The position numbers and the translations under genes were made by a program. A DNA stretch of 64,000 nt from an uncultured Alphaproteobacteria bacterium (GTDB lineage Bacteria > Pseudomonadota > Alphaproteobacteria > UBA6615). The notes beneath the pieces are model-generated. The model was not told the DNA's origin. It did no database searches and was given only the letters and a program-made list of their open reading frames with translations. Below, piece after piece: positions 9,343-17,478 of this stretch. The DNA lies in contig CALSML010000007.1 in the NCBI GenBank assembly GCA_943787445.1, forward strand, positions 62,001 through 126,000, in the 5' to 3' direction. Positions within the stretch are counted from its first letter, which is position 1. Every line of letters begins with the position of its first letter.

Positions 9343-9705
9343 GTGGCGAAACCCGAATGGGGCGTGAAGCGTGCCTGCCTCGCCTGTGGCACACGTTTTT
9401 ATGACATGCTCAAGCAGCCGATCGTCTGCCCGACCTGCGAAACGGTCTTTGACCCGGAGACGATCTTCAAACCGCGTCGTGCGCGCGCCGAGGAAGCCGC
9501 CGCGGCAGCCAAGGCCGCCAATGACGATGCCGCTAAGGCAAAGCTGGCGGTCGATGACGACGAGGATGATGAAATCGCAGCCCTTGTCGAAGGCGTCGAG
9601 ATCGACGACGACGACGATGACGATGATCTGCTTCCCGATGACGACGACGATGATGATGACACCAATGTCGTGCCGATTCCCAAAAAGGGGAATGACGACG
9701 ACTGA
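9343..9705 (+). CDS. FYDLN-acid domain zinc-ribbon protein (TIGR02300 type)
   Basis: A 120-residue protein of unknown function found widely in alphaproteobacteria. It opens with KPEWGVKRACLACGTRFYD and ends the ribbon with PIVCPTCETVFDPE, giving two CxxC pairs that should bind zinc. The rest is strongly acidic: two Asp-only runs of eight residues flank LLPD, before a short basic end PIPKKGNDDD. The start is GTG at 9343 with GGAGGAAG six bases before it; this gives the conserved MAKPEWG-type N-terminus. It lies divergent from aroA, its usual neighbour. The acidic tail may mimic nucleic acid or bind a basic partner; that is inference. Confidence 0.85.
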   Translation: MAKPEWGVKRACLACGTRFYDMLKQPIVCPTCETVFDPETIFKPRRARAEEAAAAAKAANDDAAKAKLAVDDDEDDEIAALVEGVEIDDDDDDDDLLPDDDDDDDDTNVVPIPKKGNDDD

Positions 9706-9833
9706 TCGCACAGCTTGATCGGCGCTGATTTGGGATCCGCGTCAGATTTCGCTTGCGTTGGGTGCGTGGATAATTATGTTCCCGCCGTCCGCACAAGGCT
9801 GGTCCCAACACCAGCCACCGCGAAAACAGTTTT

Positions 9834-9909
<76 letters not shown>

Positions 9910-9917
9910 AGAACATC

Positions 9918-9950
9918 AAGACCTCCGTCAGAACTGACGGGGGTCTTATT
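9918..9950 (+). terminator. Hairpin after tRNA-Ala
   Basis: AAGACCTCCGTCAG and CTGACGGGGGTCTT form a 14-pair stem (one G-T pair) around a two-base AA spacer, starting 9 bases after the tRNA CCA end. The following tract ATTGG is short in T, so it may serve as a 3' processing or weak termination signal. Confidence 0.6.
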
Positions 9951-10017
9951 GGTTCTGGGTCCGAAGAACAAGCCGCCAAACTTGCCCACCCCACCCGCGC
10001 CGTGATTGTCTGACGCC

Positions 10018-10782
10018 ATGGCTCCCACCCTCCGTGATGAACTTCTGGACAGTGCCCGGCGCGCCGCGTGTGCGGTGGCCGCGGAGCTTGGTCTGGCGGT
10101 CGAACCCCCCGAACTGATCGCGTTTGCCAGTCATGTCATCCTGCGGCTTCCTCCCCATGATCTGGTGGCTCGGGTGTCGGGGGAGAGCGCGGAGATTCGT
10201 GCTGCGGATGGCGGCCAGGCGCGGGAGATTGCGGTAACGCGTTTCCTCGCGGCGTCCGGTGCGCCGGTGGTAGCGCCCAGTGATCTGATCGACCCGGGTC
10301 CCCATACGCGCTACGGCCTGACCATCACCTTCTGGGCGCATGTGCCCGATGAAGGCGCCCACAACGGTGTGGGTGACGGCGCGCCCAAATCCGCCCTCGA
10401 AGTGCTGGATACTCTGGGGAAATGCCGGGCAGCGCTTGCCGGATGGTCGGACCCGCTGCTCTATATGAAGGGCTACAACGAAGCTCGGCAGGTGTTTCAG
10501 GATCTCCTGCGCACGAACATGCTGGGCACGATCGACCCCGCCGATACGGTGCGCCGCCTGGCCGTGATCGATGCGGCCCGGGCGGGCGACGAGGCTACGC
10601 TGATGACGGCGCTGCCCGGAGACGTTGATTCCGCGCTTCTGGCGACGATGATCGATGCCCGCAATCTGCAACGCGCGGTCTGGGACACCGCCATCCGGGC
10701 TTTGAACCGCTCAGACATCGCGCGGCAGAACGTGTTTGTGCGGGGCGCGCGGTTCCTGCGGCGGCGGCTACGCACCCGATAG
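10018..10782 (+). CDS. APH-like protein with N-lobe only, no catalytic loop
   Basis: A protein of about 254 residues that I cannot assign to a named gene. Residues 35-110 read like the N-lobe of aminoglycoside-phosphotransferase family kinases: VILRLPPHDLVARVSG, then AREIAVTRFLAASGAPVVAPSD and GLTITFWAHV. In true kinases an HGDxxxxN catalytic loop and a DxD motif should follow; here the second half (Ala/Arg-rich, KGYNEARQVFQDLLRTN onward) shows neither. It could be a pseudokinase, a binding protein or a degenerate gene. The ATG at 10018 has no clear ribosome site; an in-frame TTG lies at 10006. It follows tRNA-Ala and precedes a candidate small RNA. Confidence 0.6.
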   Translation: MAPTLRDELLDSARRAACAVAAELGLAVEPPELIAFASHVILRLPPHDLVARVSGESAEIRAADGGQAREIAVTRFLAASGAPVVAPSDLIDPGPHTRYGLTITFWAHVPDEGAHNGVGDGAPKSALEVLDTLGKCRAALAGWSDPLLYMKGYNEARQVFQDLLRTNMLGTIDPADTVRRLAVIDAARAGDEATLMTALPGDVDSALLATMIDARNLQRAVWDTAIRALNRSDIARQNVFVRGARFLRRRLRTR

Positions 10783-10854
10783 CGGCGCCTGCGTGACAGC
10801 GCCCATACGCTGCCGGCGCCAACTCCAACGAATGTCTAATGGACGCCGCACCGG

Positions 10855-10965
10855 CCCTCGGGTTGAGTGGAGGCTGGAGAATGCAGCGATGTGTTCCTCC
10901 GTTCCCCCGACCCCTCACCTGGGGTTATTCATGTGCAGGGCCTTCACGCCCTGCACATTTTTTTT
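10855..10965 (+). ncRNA. Candidate structured small RNA or attenuator leader
   Basis: The gap between the APH-like gene and the hybrid kinase holds three consecutive foldable elements. Stem 1 pairs TCGGG (10858-10862) and GAGTGGAGG (10865-10873) with CCTCCGTTC (10896-10904) and CCCGA (10906-10910), leaving a small internal loop. Stem 2 is CCCC/GGGG around TCACCT (10911-10924). Stem 3 is the terminator at 10932. This architecture suits a free small RNA of about 100 bases; CCTCC would also be an anti-Shine-Dalgarno motif, but here it is paired. I see no convincing promoter just upstream and cannot match it to a known RNA family. It might instead be a transcribed leader of the kinase gene 48 bases further on. 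Confidence 0.4.
10932..10965 (+). terminator. Strong intrinsic terminator
   Basis: TGTGCAGGGC and GCCCTGCACA form a perfect 10-pair stem around the loop CTTCAC, followed at once by eight T residues. It ends whatever is transcribed from the 10.0-10.9 kb side, and lies only 48 bases before the kinase start, so that gene either has a promoter in this short gap or is controlled by read-through. Confidence 0.9.
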
Positions 10966-11012
10966 GCCTGAACCCGTGTTAGGCTTGTGACCCTGTCGTC
11001 ATTGGAACCGGA

Positions 11013-14000
11013 GTGCAGACGGGCGTGTTGAACGACTGGACCATTCTGGCCGCGTCCCTGGGCTATATCGGCATCCTGTTTGCCATCGCCTCCTGGGGGG
11101 ATCGCAAGGCCGAGCGCCACGGCACCCGCCTGCGGGCCAAGCCGGTGGTCTATGCGCTTTCGCTGGCGGTCTACTGCACCTCCTGGACCTTCTATGGCAG
11201 TGTCGGGCTGGCCTCGTCCTCGGGCTATGATTTCATCCCGGTCTATCTCGGACCCGCGCTGATGTTCACCGTGGGATATGTGATGCTGCGCAAGATCGTG
11301 CGCATCGGCAAGGCCGAAAATATCACCACCATCGCCGATTTCATTGCTGCCCGGTTTGGCAAGAGCCAGGCGCTGGCGGCGGTGGTCACGCTGTTTGTCG
11401 TCATCGGCATCCTCCCCTATATCGCGTTGCAGCTGAAAGCCGTCTCCACCAGCTTCAACGTGCTTGTCGCCTATCCTGATATTGTCATGCCCGCCGGGGT
11501 GTCCGGCACGCCGTGGTGGGCCGATACTGCTCTGGTGGTGGCGCTGCTGATGGCGACCTTCTCGATCATGTTCGGCACGCGCAATGTGGATGCGACCGAA
11601 CATCATGAAGGCATGATGCTCGCCATCGCGTTCGAATCGATCGTCAAGCTGGTGACCTTTCTGGCCGCGGGCATCTTCGTCACGTTTTTCATGTTCAACG
11701 GCTTCGGTGATCTGGTCGACCGCGCCGCGTCGCTGCCGTCGATTGCCGACCGGTTTGCCGTCGATATCAATGTGTCGAAATGGGTGACGATCACGCTGCT
11801 CTCGCTCACCGCGATTATCTGTCTGCCCCGGCAGTTTCATGTGGCGGTGGTGGAGAATGCCGATGAAAGTGAACTCCGGCGCGCGGCCTGGATATTTCCG
11901 GGCTACCTGATTGCGATCAACATCTTCGTGATTCCGATTGCGGTGGCCGGCCTGTTGCTGTTTTCCGGCCGGGGGGTGGATGCCGACACCTTTGTGCTGA
12001 CGCTTCCCATGCTGGCGCAACAGGAAAGCCTGACCCTGCTGGTGTTCATCGGCGGCCTGTCGGCGGCGACCGGCATGGTGATCGTGGCCACGGTCGCGCT
12101 GGCGACGATGATTTCCAATGACGTTTTTGCACCGCTCTATCTGCGGTTTTCGCGTGGCGGCAGTCGGCGCGATGGGAATGTCGGGGCGACCCTGCTCAAC
12201 ATCCGCCGGTTCGCGATGACCGCCATCCTGATGCTCGCCTTTGTTTATTATCGGCTGGCCGGCGAAGGTCAGGCACTGGCCTCCATCGGATTGATTTCCT
12301 TTGCCGGCGTGGCCCAGTTTGCCCCGGCGATCTTCGGTGGCATTTTCTGGACTCGTGCGTCGCGTACCGGGGCGCTGGGCGGCATTCTTCTGGGCGGATT
12401 TGTCTGGGCCTACACCCTGTTGCTGCCCAGTTTCGCGGCCAGCTCCTGGTTTCCCGCAACCCTGCTGGTATTCGGACCGATGGGGGTTGAGTGGCTGCGG
12501 CCGCAGGCGCTGTTTGGGATGGAACTGGGGGACCCGCTGACCCATGGCGTGTTCTGGAGCCTGCTCGTCAATCTGGCGTTGTTCATCGGATTGTCTCTCG
12601 CCAGTCGGCCGAGCGTTCTCGAGCGCGGACAGGCGCGGGCCTTTGTCGAGGTGATGGCCGCCGAACAGACATCGCGGTTGCGCACTGTACCCGGCGCGCT
12701 GACGGTCCGTGATCTGGAAGAGCTGGTGGCGCGCTATCTGGGGTCGGCGGCGGCGGAGCGTGCCTTTACTCCCTATCGGGCGGAACGGCAGCCGATGTTG
12801 TTGTCCGATGACCCGGTGGATGCTGGTGTGCTGCGGTTCGCCGAGCGGCTGCTGTCCAGTGCGATCGGTGCGTCTTCGGCGCGGCTGGTGATCGCATTGT
12901 CCATGGAGCGTGAAGACATCGACATGCAGGGCGCAATGTCGTTGCTCGACGATGCGACGGCGGCGATCCAGTACAACCGCGAACTGCTTCAGACCACCAT
13001 GGAGAACCTGCGTCAGGGCATTGCGATTTTCGACGAGGATTTGCGCCTGGCCTGGATGAATGAGCGGTTTCGCGACTATCTCGGCTTACCGAACATGAAC
13101 GGGCGGGTGGGGGTGCCGGTCGAGGACATCATCCGGCACAGCGCCGAGCATGGCGAGTATGGACCGGGTGAAGTGGAAACGATCGTGAACGATCTGCTCG
13201 TCCAGTATCGCCAGCGCGAACCGGCAATTTATGAGCGCCGCCTGGATGACGGCACCGTGCTCGAAGTGCGCACCAGCCCGATGCCCGCCGGTGGTGTCGC
13301 GGTGTCGCTGATGGACATGACAGATCGTGTGAAGGCCGCGGCCGAGCTGAAGGACGCCAAGCGCGATCTTGAATTGCGGGTGGATGAACGCACCCGGGAC
13401 CTGATGAGCCTGAACGAGCAGTTGCGGCGCGCATCGGATGCGGCCCAGAAGGCCAATCTGGGCAAGACGCGATTTCTGGCAGCGGCCAGTCATGATCTGC
13501 TGCAACCCCTGAACGCCGCCCGGCTGTTTCTGTCCTCATTGTCCGAGCGTGAACTGGAGCGCGAGAGTTCCCAGCTCGTGGGGCGGGTCGACACCTCTCT
13601 GCGTGCGGTCGAGGATTTGCTTTCGGGCCTGCTCGATATTTCGAAACTGGATGCAGGCGGTGTCGAGCCCCAGATCGAGGATTTTGCGGTGGATGACCTG
13701 CTGCAGGCATTGGGTACGGAATTTCAGGCCGTGGCGGCGGATCGCGGCATCGAGTTGCGGGTGGTGGCCTCGGCCTGTTTCGTGCGATCCGACCGCAGGC
13801 TGTTGCGGCGTATCCTGCAGAACCTGCTATCCAATGCGGTGCGTTACACCCCGCCGGACGGGCGTGTCCTGATCGGCTGTCGCGGCGGGGGTGAACGTCT
13901 CCGGGTTGAGGTGCGCGATACCGGACCCGGGATTCCCGAAGACAAGCGCGATGCGGTGTTTCAGGAGTTTCATCGCCTGCCCCAGGACGAAGGCAATGCC

Positions 14001-14573
14001 CAGGGGCTGGGCCTAGGGCTGGCGATTGTCGAACGGATCGCACGGATGCTGGGACACGTGATCTCGTTGCGCAGCGAAACTGGGCAGGGGTCGGTCTTTG
14101 CGGTCACCGTGCCGCGGGGCTCGTCGGCTCGGTCTGCTGCGGAACCCCGGCCGGTGCCGATTTTCTCGGATGGCGGATTGGCCGGTGCGGTTGTCCTGTG
14201 CGTCGATGACAATGCAGATGTCCGTGACGGGATGGTGGCGTTGCTCGGGGGTTGGCAGTGCGATGTCCGTACGGCAGCGGCTGGGCATGAATGGCGTGCC
14301 GCGCTGGGGGATGACGCACCGGATCTCATTGTCGCCGATTACCATCTGGGCGACGGTGAACTCGGCCCGGATGTGGTGACCGAGGTTTGCGGCGTCTTTG
14401 AACGGGTCATTCCGGCAATCATCGTGACGGCAGATCCATCAGAAAGTTTGCGCGAGGAGGCCACACGTCGCGGGCATATCGTGTTGTCCAAACCGGTCAA
14501 ACCGGCGGCCTTGCGGGCCCTGATGACACGCATGCTCGCTCAGCGCGGTGCTGCACGCCAACAGGTATCCTGA
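11013..14573 (+). CDS. Hybrid sensor kinase with sodium:solute symporter-like sensor domain
   Basis: A 1,186-residue inner-membrane signalling protein. Residues 1-530 resemble a PutP-type (SSSF) transporter of about 13 helices (AVYCTSWTFYGSVGLASSSG, TRNVDATEHHEGMM). A PAS-like segment follows (QTTMENLRQGIAIFDEDLRL, near 655). Then come a coiled coil, the HisKA box FLAAASHDLLQPLNAARLFL with the phospho-His, an ATPase domain (LLSNAVRYTP; VRDTGPGIPEDKRD; GLGLGLAIVERI) and a C-terminal receiver (LCVDDNADVRDGM, phospho-Asp in VADYHLGDG, LSKPVKP). Such CbrA-like fusions sense small solutes linked to carbon supply. It converges on a LuxR-type regulator gene 13 bases away, its likely partner. GTG at 11013 is used; GTG at 11025 is also possible. 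Confidence 0.93.
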   Translation: MQTGVLNDWTILAASLGYIGILFAIASWGDRKAERHGTRLRAKPVVYALSLAVYCTSWTFYGSVGLASSSGYDFIPVYLGPALMFTVGYVMLRKIVRIGKAENITTIADFIAARFGKSQALAAVVTLFVVIGILPYIALQLKAVSTSFNVLVAYPDIVMPAGVSGTPWWADTALVVALLMATFSIMFGTRNVDATEHHEGMMLAIAFESIVKLVTFLAAGIFVTFFMFNGFGDLVDRAASLPSIADRFAVDINVSKWVTITLLSLTAIICLPRQFHVAVVENADESELRRAAWIFPGYLIAINIFVIPIAVAGLLLFSGRGVDADTFVLTLPMLAQQESLTLLVFIGGLSAATGMVIVATVALATMISNDVFAPLYLRFSRGGSRRDGNVGATLLNIRRFAMTAILMLAFVYYRLAGEGQALASIGLISFAGVAQFAPAIFGGIFWTRASRTGALGGILLGGFVWAYTLLLPSFAASSWFPATLLVFGPMGVEWLRPQALFGMELGDPLTHGVFWSLLVNLALFIGLSLASRPSVLERGQARAFVEVMAAEQTSRLRTVPGALTVRDLEELVARYLGSAAAERAFTPYRAERQPMLLSDDPVDAGVLRFAERLLSSAIGASSARLVIALSMEREDIDMQGAMSLLDDATAAIQYNRELLQTTMENLRQGIAIFDEDLRLAWMNERFRDYLGLPNMNGRVGVPVEDIIRHSAEHGEYGPGEVETIVNDLLVQYRQREPAIYERRLDDGTVLEVRTSPMPAGGVAVSLMDMTDRVKAAAELKDAKRDLELRVDERTRDLMSLNEQLRRASDAAQKANLGKTRFLAAASHDLLQPLNAARLFLSSLSERELERESSQLVGRVDTSLRAVEDLLSGLLDISKLDAGGVEPQIEDFAVDDLLQALGTEFQAVAADRGIELRVVASACFVRSDRRLLRRILQNLLSNAVRYTPPDGRVLIGCRGGGERLRVEVRDTGPGIPEDKRDAVFQEFHRLPQDEGNAQGLGLGLAIVERIARMLGHVISLRSETGQGSVFAVTVPRGSSARSAAEPRPVPIFSDGGLAGAVVLCVDDNADVRDGMVALLGGWQCDVRTAAAGHEWRAALGDDAPDLIVADYHLGDGELGPDVVTEVCGVFERVIPAIIVTADPSESLREEATRRGHIVLSKPVKPAALRALMTRMLAQRGAARQQVS

Positions 14574-14586
14574 ATCGGAGATCTGT

Positions 14587-15252
14587 TTAGCCCGGCATGC
14601 CCCGTGCGGGGTCTTCCACATTGAGCCGTCCGGCCAGAATCACGGCTTGGGTCCGGCTGTTCACATCCAGCTTCTGCAGGATGGCCGAGACGTGTGATTT
14701 CACGGTCGCCTCGGAAATGTCGAGGTCATAGGCAATCTGTTTGTTCAGTTTCCCATCCGAGAGCATACCGAGAACGCGCAATTGCTGGGGTGTCAGGTTG
14801 GCCAGCCGGGCGGCGAGCTGCGCGTCTTCGGCCGCGGTATCGGGAACGTCATTGGTGTCCGCCGGGAGCCAGGAATTGCCAGCCAGGATTTCGCGGACGG
14901 CGCTGCGGATATCATCGGTCGGGGCCGATTTGGGAATGAAACCGGACGCTCCGAAATCAATGGCCTGGCGCATGATCCGGGGATCCGTGCTGGCCGAAAT
15001 CATGGCCACGGGGGTCTCGGGAAACTGGGAGCGCAGATAGGCAAGGCCGGTAAATCCGCGCATGCCGGGCATGTGCAGGTCGAGCAGAACCAGATCGGGT
15101 GATCCCAGACCGCGAATGCCGGTTTCGGCCTCGGCCAGACTGGCGGCTTCGTGGAACACGGCGCTGGCCATATCCTGCGCAATCGTCTGACGCAATGCAT
15201 CGCGCACGAGCGGATGATCGTCCGCAATCACAATGATGGCGTTGTCGCTCAA
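14587..15252 (-). CDS. NarL/LuxR-type response regulator
   Basis: A 221-residue transcription factor with an N-terminal receiver (Asp11/Asp12 acidic pocket, phospho-acceptor Asp58 in VLLDLHMPGM, Lys in IPKSAP) and a C-terminal LuxR-type helix-turn-helix (LTPQQLRVLGMLSDGKLNKQ, ATVKSHVSAILQKL). It is convergent with the hybrid kinase, whose stop lies 13 bases away, which suggests a functional pair although the kinase also has its own receiver. A phosphorelay or a branched pathway is therefore possible. Pairs of this kind often stand next to acetyl-CoA synthetase; no such gene lies here. Confidence 0.9.
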   Translation of the reverse strand: MSDNAIIVIADDHPLVRDALRQTIAQDMASAVFHEAASLAEAETGIRGLGSPDLVLLDLHMPGMRGFTGLAYLRSQFPETPVAMISASTDPRIMRQAIDFGASGFIPKSAPTDDIRSAVREILAGNSWLPADTNDVPDTAAEDAQLAARLANLTPQQLRVLGMLSDGKLNKQIAYDLDISEATVKSHVSAILQKLDVNSRTQAVILAGRLNVEDPARGMPG

Positions 15253-15534
15253 ACCTGTGCCCCCGTCTCAGACCTCGTTTCGGGCCTGTTGTGTTTTTAT
15301 TATGACGTGGAAGTGGAACAGCGTCCAACGGCGAGTCAGGCGACCGTGCGCATGCGTTGCCACAGGTCGCGCAGCCGCACCTTTGTCTGGTGAGAGGAAG
15401 TCGTCCCGAAACGCGCCATGGTGTCGTCGTGCTTGCCTGCTGCCTGGCCATTGGTCGGGCCTTTGCGGGCAGACTAGCGATCCGGCGGTGCGGGCGGGCT
15501 CAACTTATTGTGTGGCGGTGCGCGGGTGTGCGGG
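15253..15534. other. Intergenic region, no gene recognised
   Basis: This gap holds the upstream region of the LuxR-type regulator and the 3' flank of the YCII gene. A 27-codon minus-strand reading (15336-15419) beginning MARFGTTSSH is rich in Arg and lacks a clear ribosome site; I do not call it. A T-rich patch (TGTTTTTATTATG, about 15290) could hold the regulator's promoter, but no good -35/-10 pair is seen. Confidence 0.4.
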
Positions 15535-16239
15535 CTAGCCCGGATATTCCAGCGTGTTGCCGTAGCGCCAGCGTTCCAGGGTCACCTCTTTGAACACGCC
15601 CCCCGTATTCAGCGGCTCGCCGGCCCAGAATGCCTCGCAGGCCTGCAGATCGGGATATTCCATGATCATCATCGAGCCGATCATCTTCACACCGTCATCC
15701 TCGAACATCGGTCCGCGGGCCACATAGCGATCCATCACGGAAGCCTGAAACTTGTGGTGGGCATCGGCCACGGCGTCGCGCCGTTCCTTGGCGTCCGGCC
15801 CGTCTATTGCCGTGACCACGAACTGTTCCCAGCCCGGGGTGCGCGGGAAGGTGTCCCAGCGCAAATCCATCGAGGATGACCAGCGGGTGATGGTGATCCG
15901 ATCAAACGCGCCGCCCTGAGTGTAACCCTCATTGTCCATCCAGGCCTGCGCGGCCGCCTTGTCCGGCGCATCGATCAGGGCCATGGCACCCGCCGGGGTC
16001 TTGCCGTCATCCTGCAGCAAAGGTCCGGTAAACCGGATCTGGTTCTGAGTCTTGCGCAGATAGGCCTGGTGGGCGTCCATCGCCGCCTCGCGCAGGGCAA
16101 TGCCGCCATCGGCCTTGAAGTAGCCCTTGCAGATCCAGCTCGGGCTTTTCGTCCGGTAGTATTCGGCAAGCTCTGCTTCCGAGAGTCCGTAGCGCGGATC
16201 GCCGGGCAGGGCACCGGAAGGATTGTTGGGATCGGCCAT
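15535..16239 (-). CDS. Duplicated YCII-domain protein
   Basis: A 234-residue protein with two ferredoxin-like YCII (DGPF-related) halves. The first contains REAAMDAHQAYLRKTQNQIR, FTGPLLQDDGKTPAGAMALI and DAPDKAAAQAWMDNEGYTQG; the second repeats the layout as AVADAHHKFQASVMDRYVAR, GPMFEDDGVKMIGSMMIMEY and a closing GGVFKEVTLERWRYG. Single YCII proteins act as small dehydrochlorinase-like enzymes or scaffolds; the His in each DAHH/DAHQ position is the usual candidate active-site residue. The ATG at 16239 has GAGGAGAC before it; an earlier in-frame ATG lacks a ribosome site. It is divergent from the cupin gene. Confidence 0.75.
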   Translation of the reverse strand: MADPNNPSGALPGDPRYGLSEAELAEYYRTKSPSWICKGYFKADGGIALREAAMDAHQAYLRKTQNQIRFTGPLLQDDGKTPAGAMALIDAPDKAAAQAWMDNEGYTQGGAFDRITITRWSSSMDLRWDTFPRTPGWEQFVVTAIDGPDAKERRDAVADAHHKFQASVMDRYVARGPMFEDDGVKMIGSMMIMEYPDLQACEAFWAGEPLNTGGVFKEVTLERWRYGNTLEYPG

Positions 16240-16408
16240 GGTCGTCTCCTCAGGCGGTCGTGTCTGATTTGTTGCTGATATCGTCGCCATCTGGTCCTGC
16301 CGACGCAACCCCTGATGGCGGCACGGCTGTGCTGCGGAATTTTCACGGCTGCTCCCCCTCGCGTCCGATCCCGGCTAAACTGGTGGCTGCAATAAGGGAG
16401 AATCCATC

Positions 16409-16957
16409 ATGACACGCAGTTTCCGCCGTGTGGTTACGGGCCATAACGCCGAAGGCAAGTCGATCATTCTCAAGGACGGCCCTTCGCCACAAACCCTCGA
16501 ACCCCTGCCGCAACTCTTTCTCCACGAAATGTGGGAAACGACCGCCCCCGCCGACAATACCGGCGAGGTTGATACCGCGATTCGTGAGAACTCGATCGAG
16601 CCCCACGACCCGGCCGGCGCGATTTTCCGGATCGTCGATTTTCCTCCCGACGAAGTCTGGAAGGATGCCGATGTGGGCGCGGCCTTCAGTGAGATGGGCA
16701 GCGGTGACGCCCATGACGATGACGCGGAAACTGCGGGCATGCACGAAACCCGGACAACGGATTTTGCCATCGTCATGAGTGGGGAGATCTGGGCGGTGAT
16801 GGAGGACGGCGAAACCAAACTGAACGCCGGTGACGTGCTGATCCAGCGGGGCACCAACCACGCCTGGTCCAACCGTTCCGAGCAGCCCGCCGCCGTTGCC
16901 TTCGTGCTGATCGGCGCGAAACCACGAAACCAGGGAAACCGTCATGCCCGGACTTGA
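16409..16957 (+). CDS. Cupin domain protein
   Basis: A 182-residue single-cupin protein. The barrel motifs are GMHETRTTDFAIVMSGEIWA (motif 1, with His, Glu and a non-canonical second His) and LNAGDVLIQRGTNHAWSNRS (motif 2, with metal-ligand His). Cupins of this size with an N-terminal extension are often dioxygenase-like or sensor proteins; I cannot assign a substrate. AAGGGAGAA stands before the ATG. Its last codons and its TGA lie inside a palindromic intergenic repeat, so the C-terminal tail GNRHART is repeat-encoded and probably not original. It is followed by a VOC protein on the same strand. Confidence 0.8.
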   Translation: MTRSFRRVVTGHNAEGKSIILKDGPSPQTLEPLPQLFLHEMWETTAPADNTGEVDTAIRENSIEPHDPAGAIFRIVDFPPDEVWKDADVGAAFSEMGSGDAHDDDAETAGMHETRTTDFAIVMSGEIWAVMEDGETKLNAGDVLIQRGTNHAWSNRSEQPAAVAFVLIGAKPRNQGNRHART

Positions 16958-17026
16958 TCCGGGCATCCCCGTCATCGGGTCACGTGACATCAAAACGTGG
17001 ATGGCCGGATCAAGTCCGGGCATGAC
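16941..17026. repeat. Palindromic repeat family A, inverted pair
   Basis: GTCATGCCCGGACTTGATCC followed by GGGCAT is one hairpin (16941-16966); its inverted partner ends in AAGTCCGGGCATGAC at 17026, with about 34 bases between. Both arms are near-identical to copies at 21153, 31241 and 32611. The layout is that of REP/BIME elements. The left arm overlaps the end of the cupin gene. Confidence 0.85.
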
Positions 17027-17063
17027 AAAATAGACAGAACGCAGAACAGTCAGAAACACACCC

Positions 17064-17459
17064 ATGTCTGCCAAACTTCGCCATGTCGCCCTGTCCGTCC
17101 CGGACCCCCAGAAAGCCGCTGCGTTCTATGAGCGTGCGCTGGGCATGATCCGGGTGGGGGAAAATGACCATGCGGGCGCGACCGCGGTCTATCTCACCGA
17201 TGGCGTGATGAATGTCGCCCTGCTGCGCTACAAGACCGAGGAAGCCGCAGGCGGTGACCCGGACAAATTCGGCGTCCATCATTTCGGCTTTGTTGTCGAT
17301 GATCCCGAGGCCGCGGGTGCGGAGATCGCAGCCGCCGGCGGCAATTGGCTGATGGGCGAAGCGAAGGACTCCGGCGCCTTCTACGAAATCAAATACCGCG
17401 ATCCGGACGGCCAGCTTTTCGACATCAATGAGAACGGGTGGAAGACCGGCGAGGACTGA
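17064..17459 (+). CDS. VOC family (glyoxalase-like) protein
   Basis: A 131-residue protein of two beta-alpha-beta-beta-beta modules. The first starts LRHVALSVPDPQKAAAFYERALGM with a metal-binding His; the second contains KFGVHHFGFVVDDPEAAGAE and ends YEIKYRDPDGQLFDINENG, whose Glu/Asp cluster includes the last metal ligand. Members act as lyases, isomerases or extradiol dioxygenases; the reaction is not decidable here. It lies 37 bases after a repeat and converges with a decayed TauD gene. Confidence 0.82.
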   Translation: MSAKLRHVALSVPDPQKAAAFYERALGMIRVGENDHAGATAVYLTDGVMNVALLRYKTEEAAGGDPDKFGVHHFGFVVDDPEAAGAEIAAAGGNWLMGEAKDSGAFYEIKYRDPDGQLFDINENGWKTGED

Positions 17460-17478
17460 GTCCTTCGCTGGACGGTCG

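Noticed and set aside
9753-9780. TTGCGT-N16-TATGTT as the tRNA-Ala promoter
   Set aside because: Both hexamers are weak and the distance to the tRNA is uncertain; not enough to call.
10783-10840. GGCGCC...GGCGCC hairpin as a separate terminator of the APH-like gene
   Set aside because: No T tract follows; a far stronger terminator lies at 10932.
10944-12545. Long minus-strand reading frame of about 530 codons opposite the hybrid kinase
   Set aside because: It is rich in His, Gln, Arg and Gly, has no family likeness, and mirrors the third-base GC bias of the strongly supported kinase gene.
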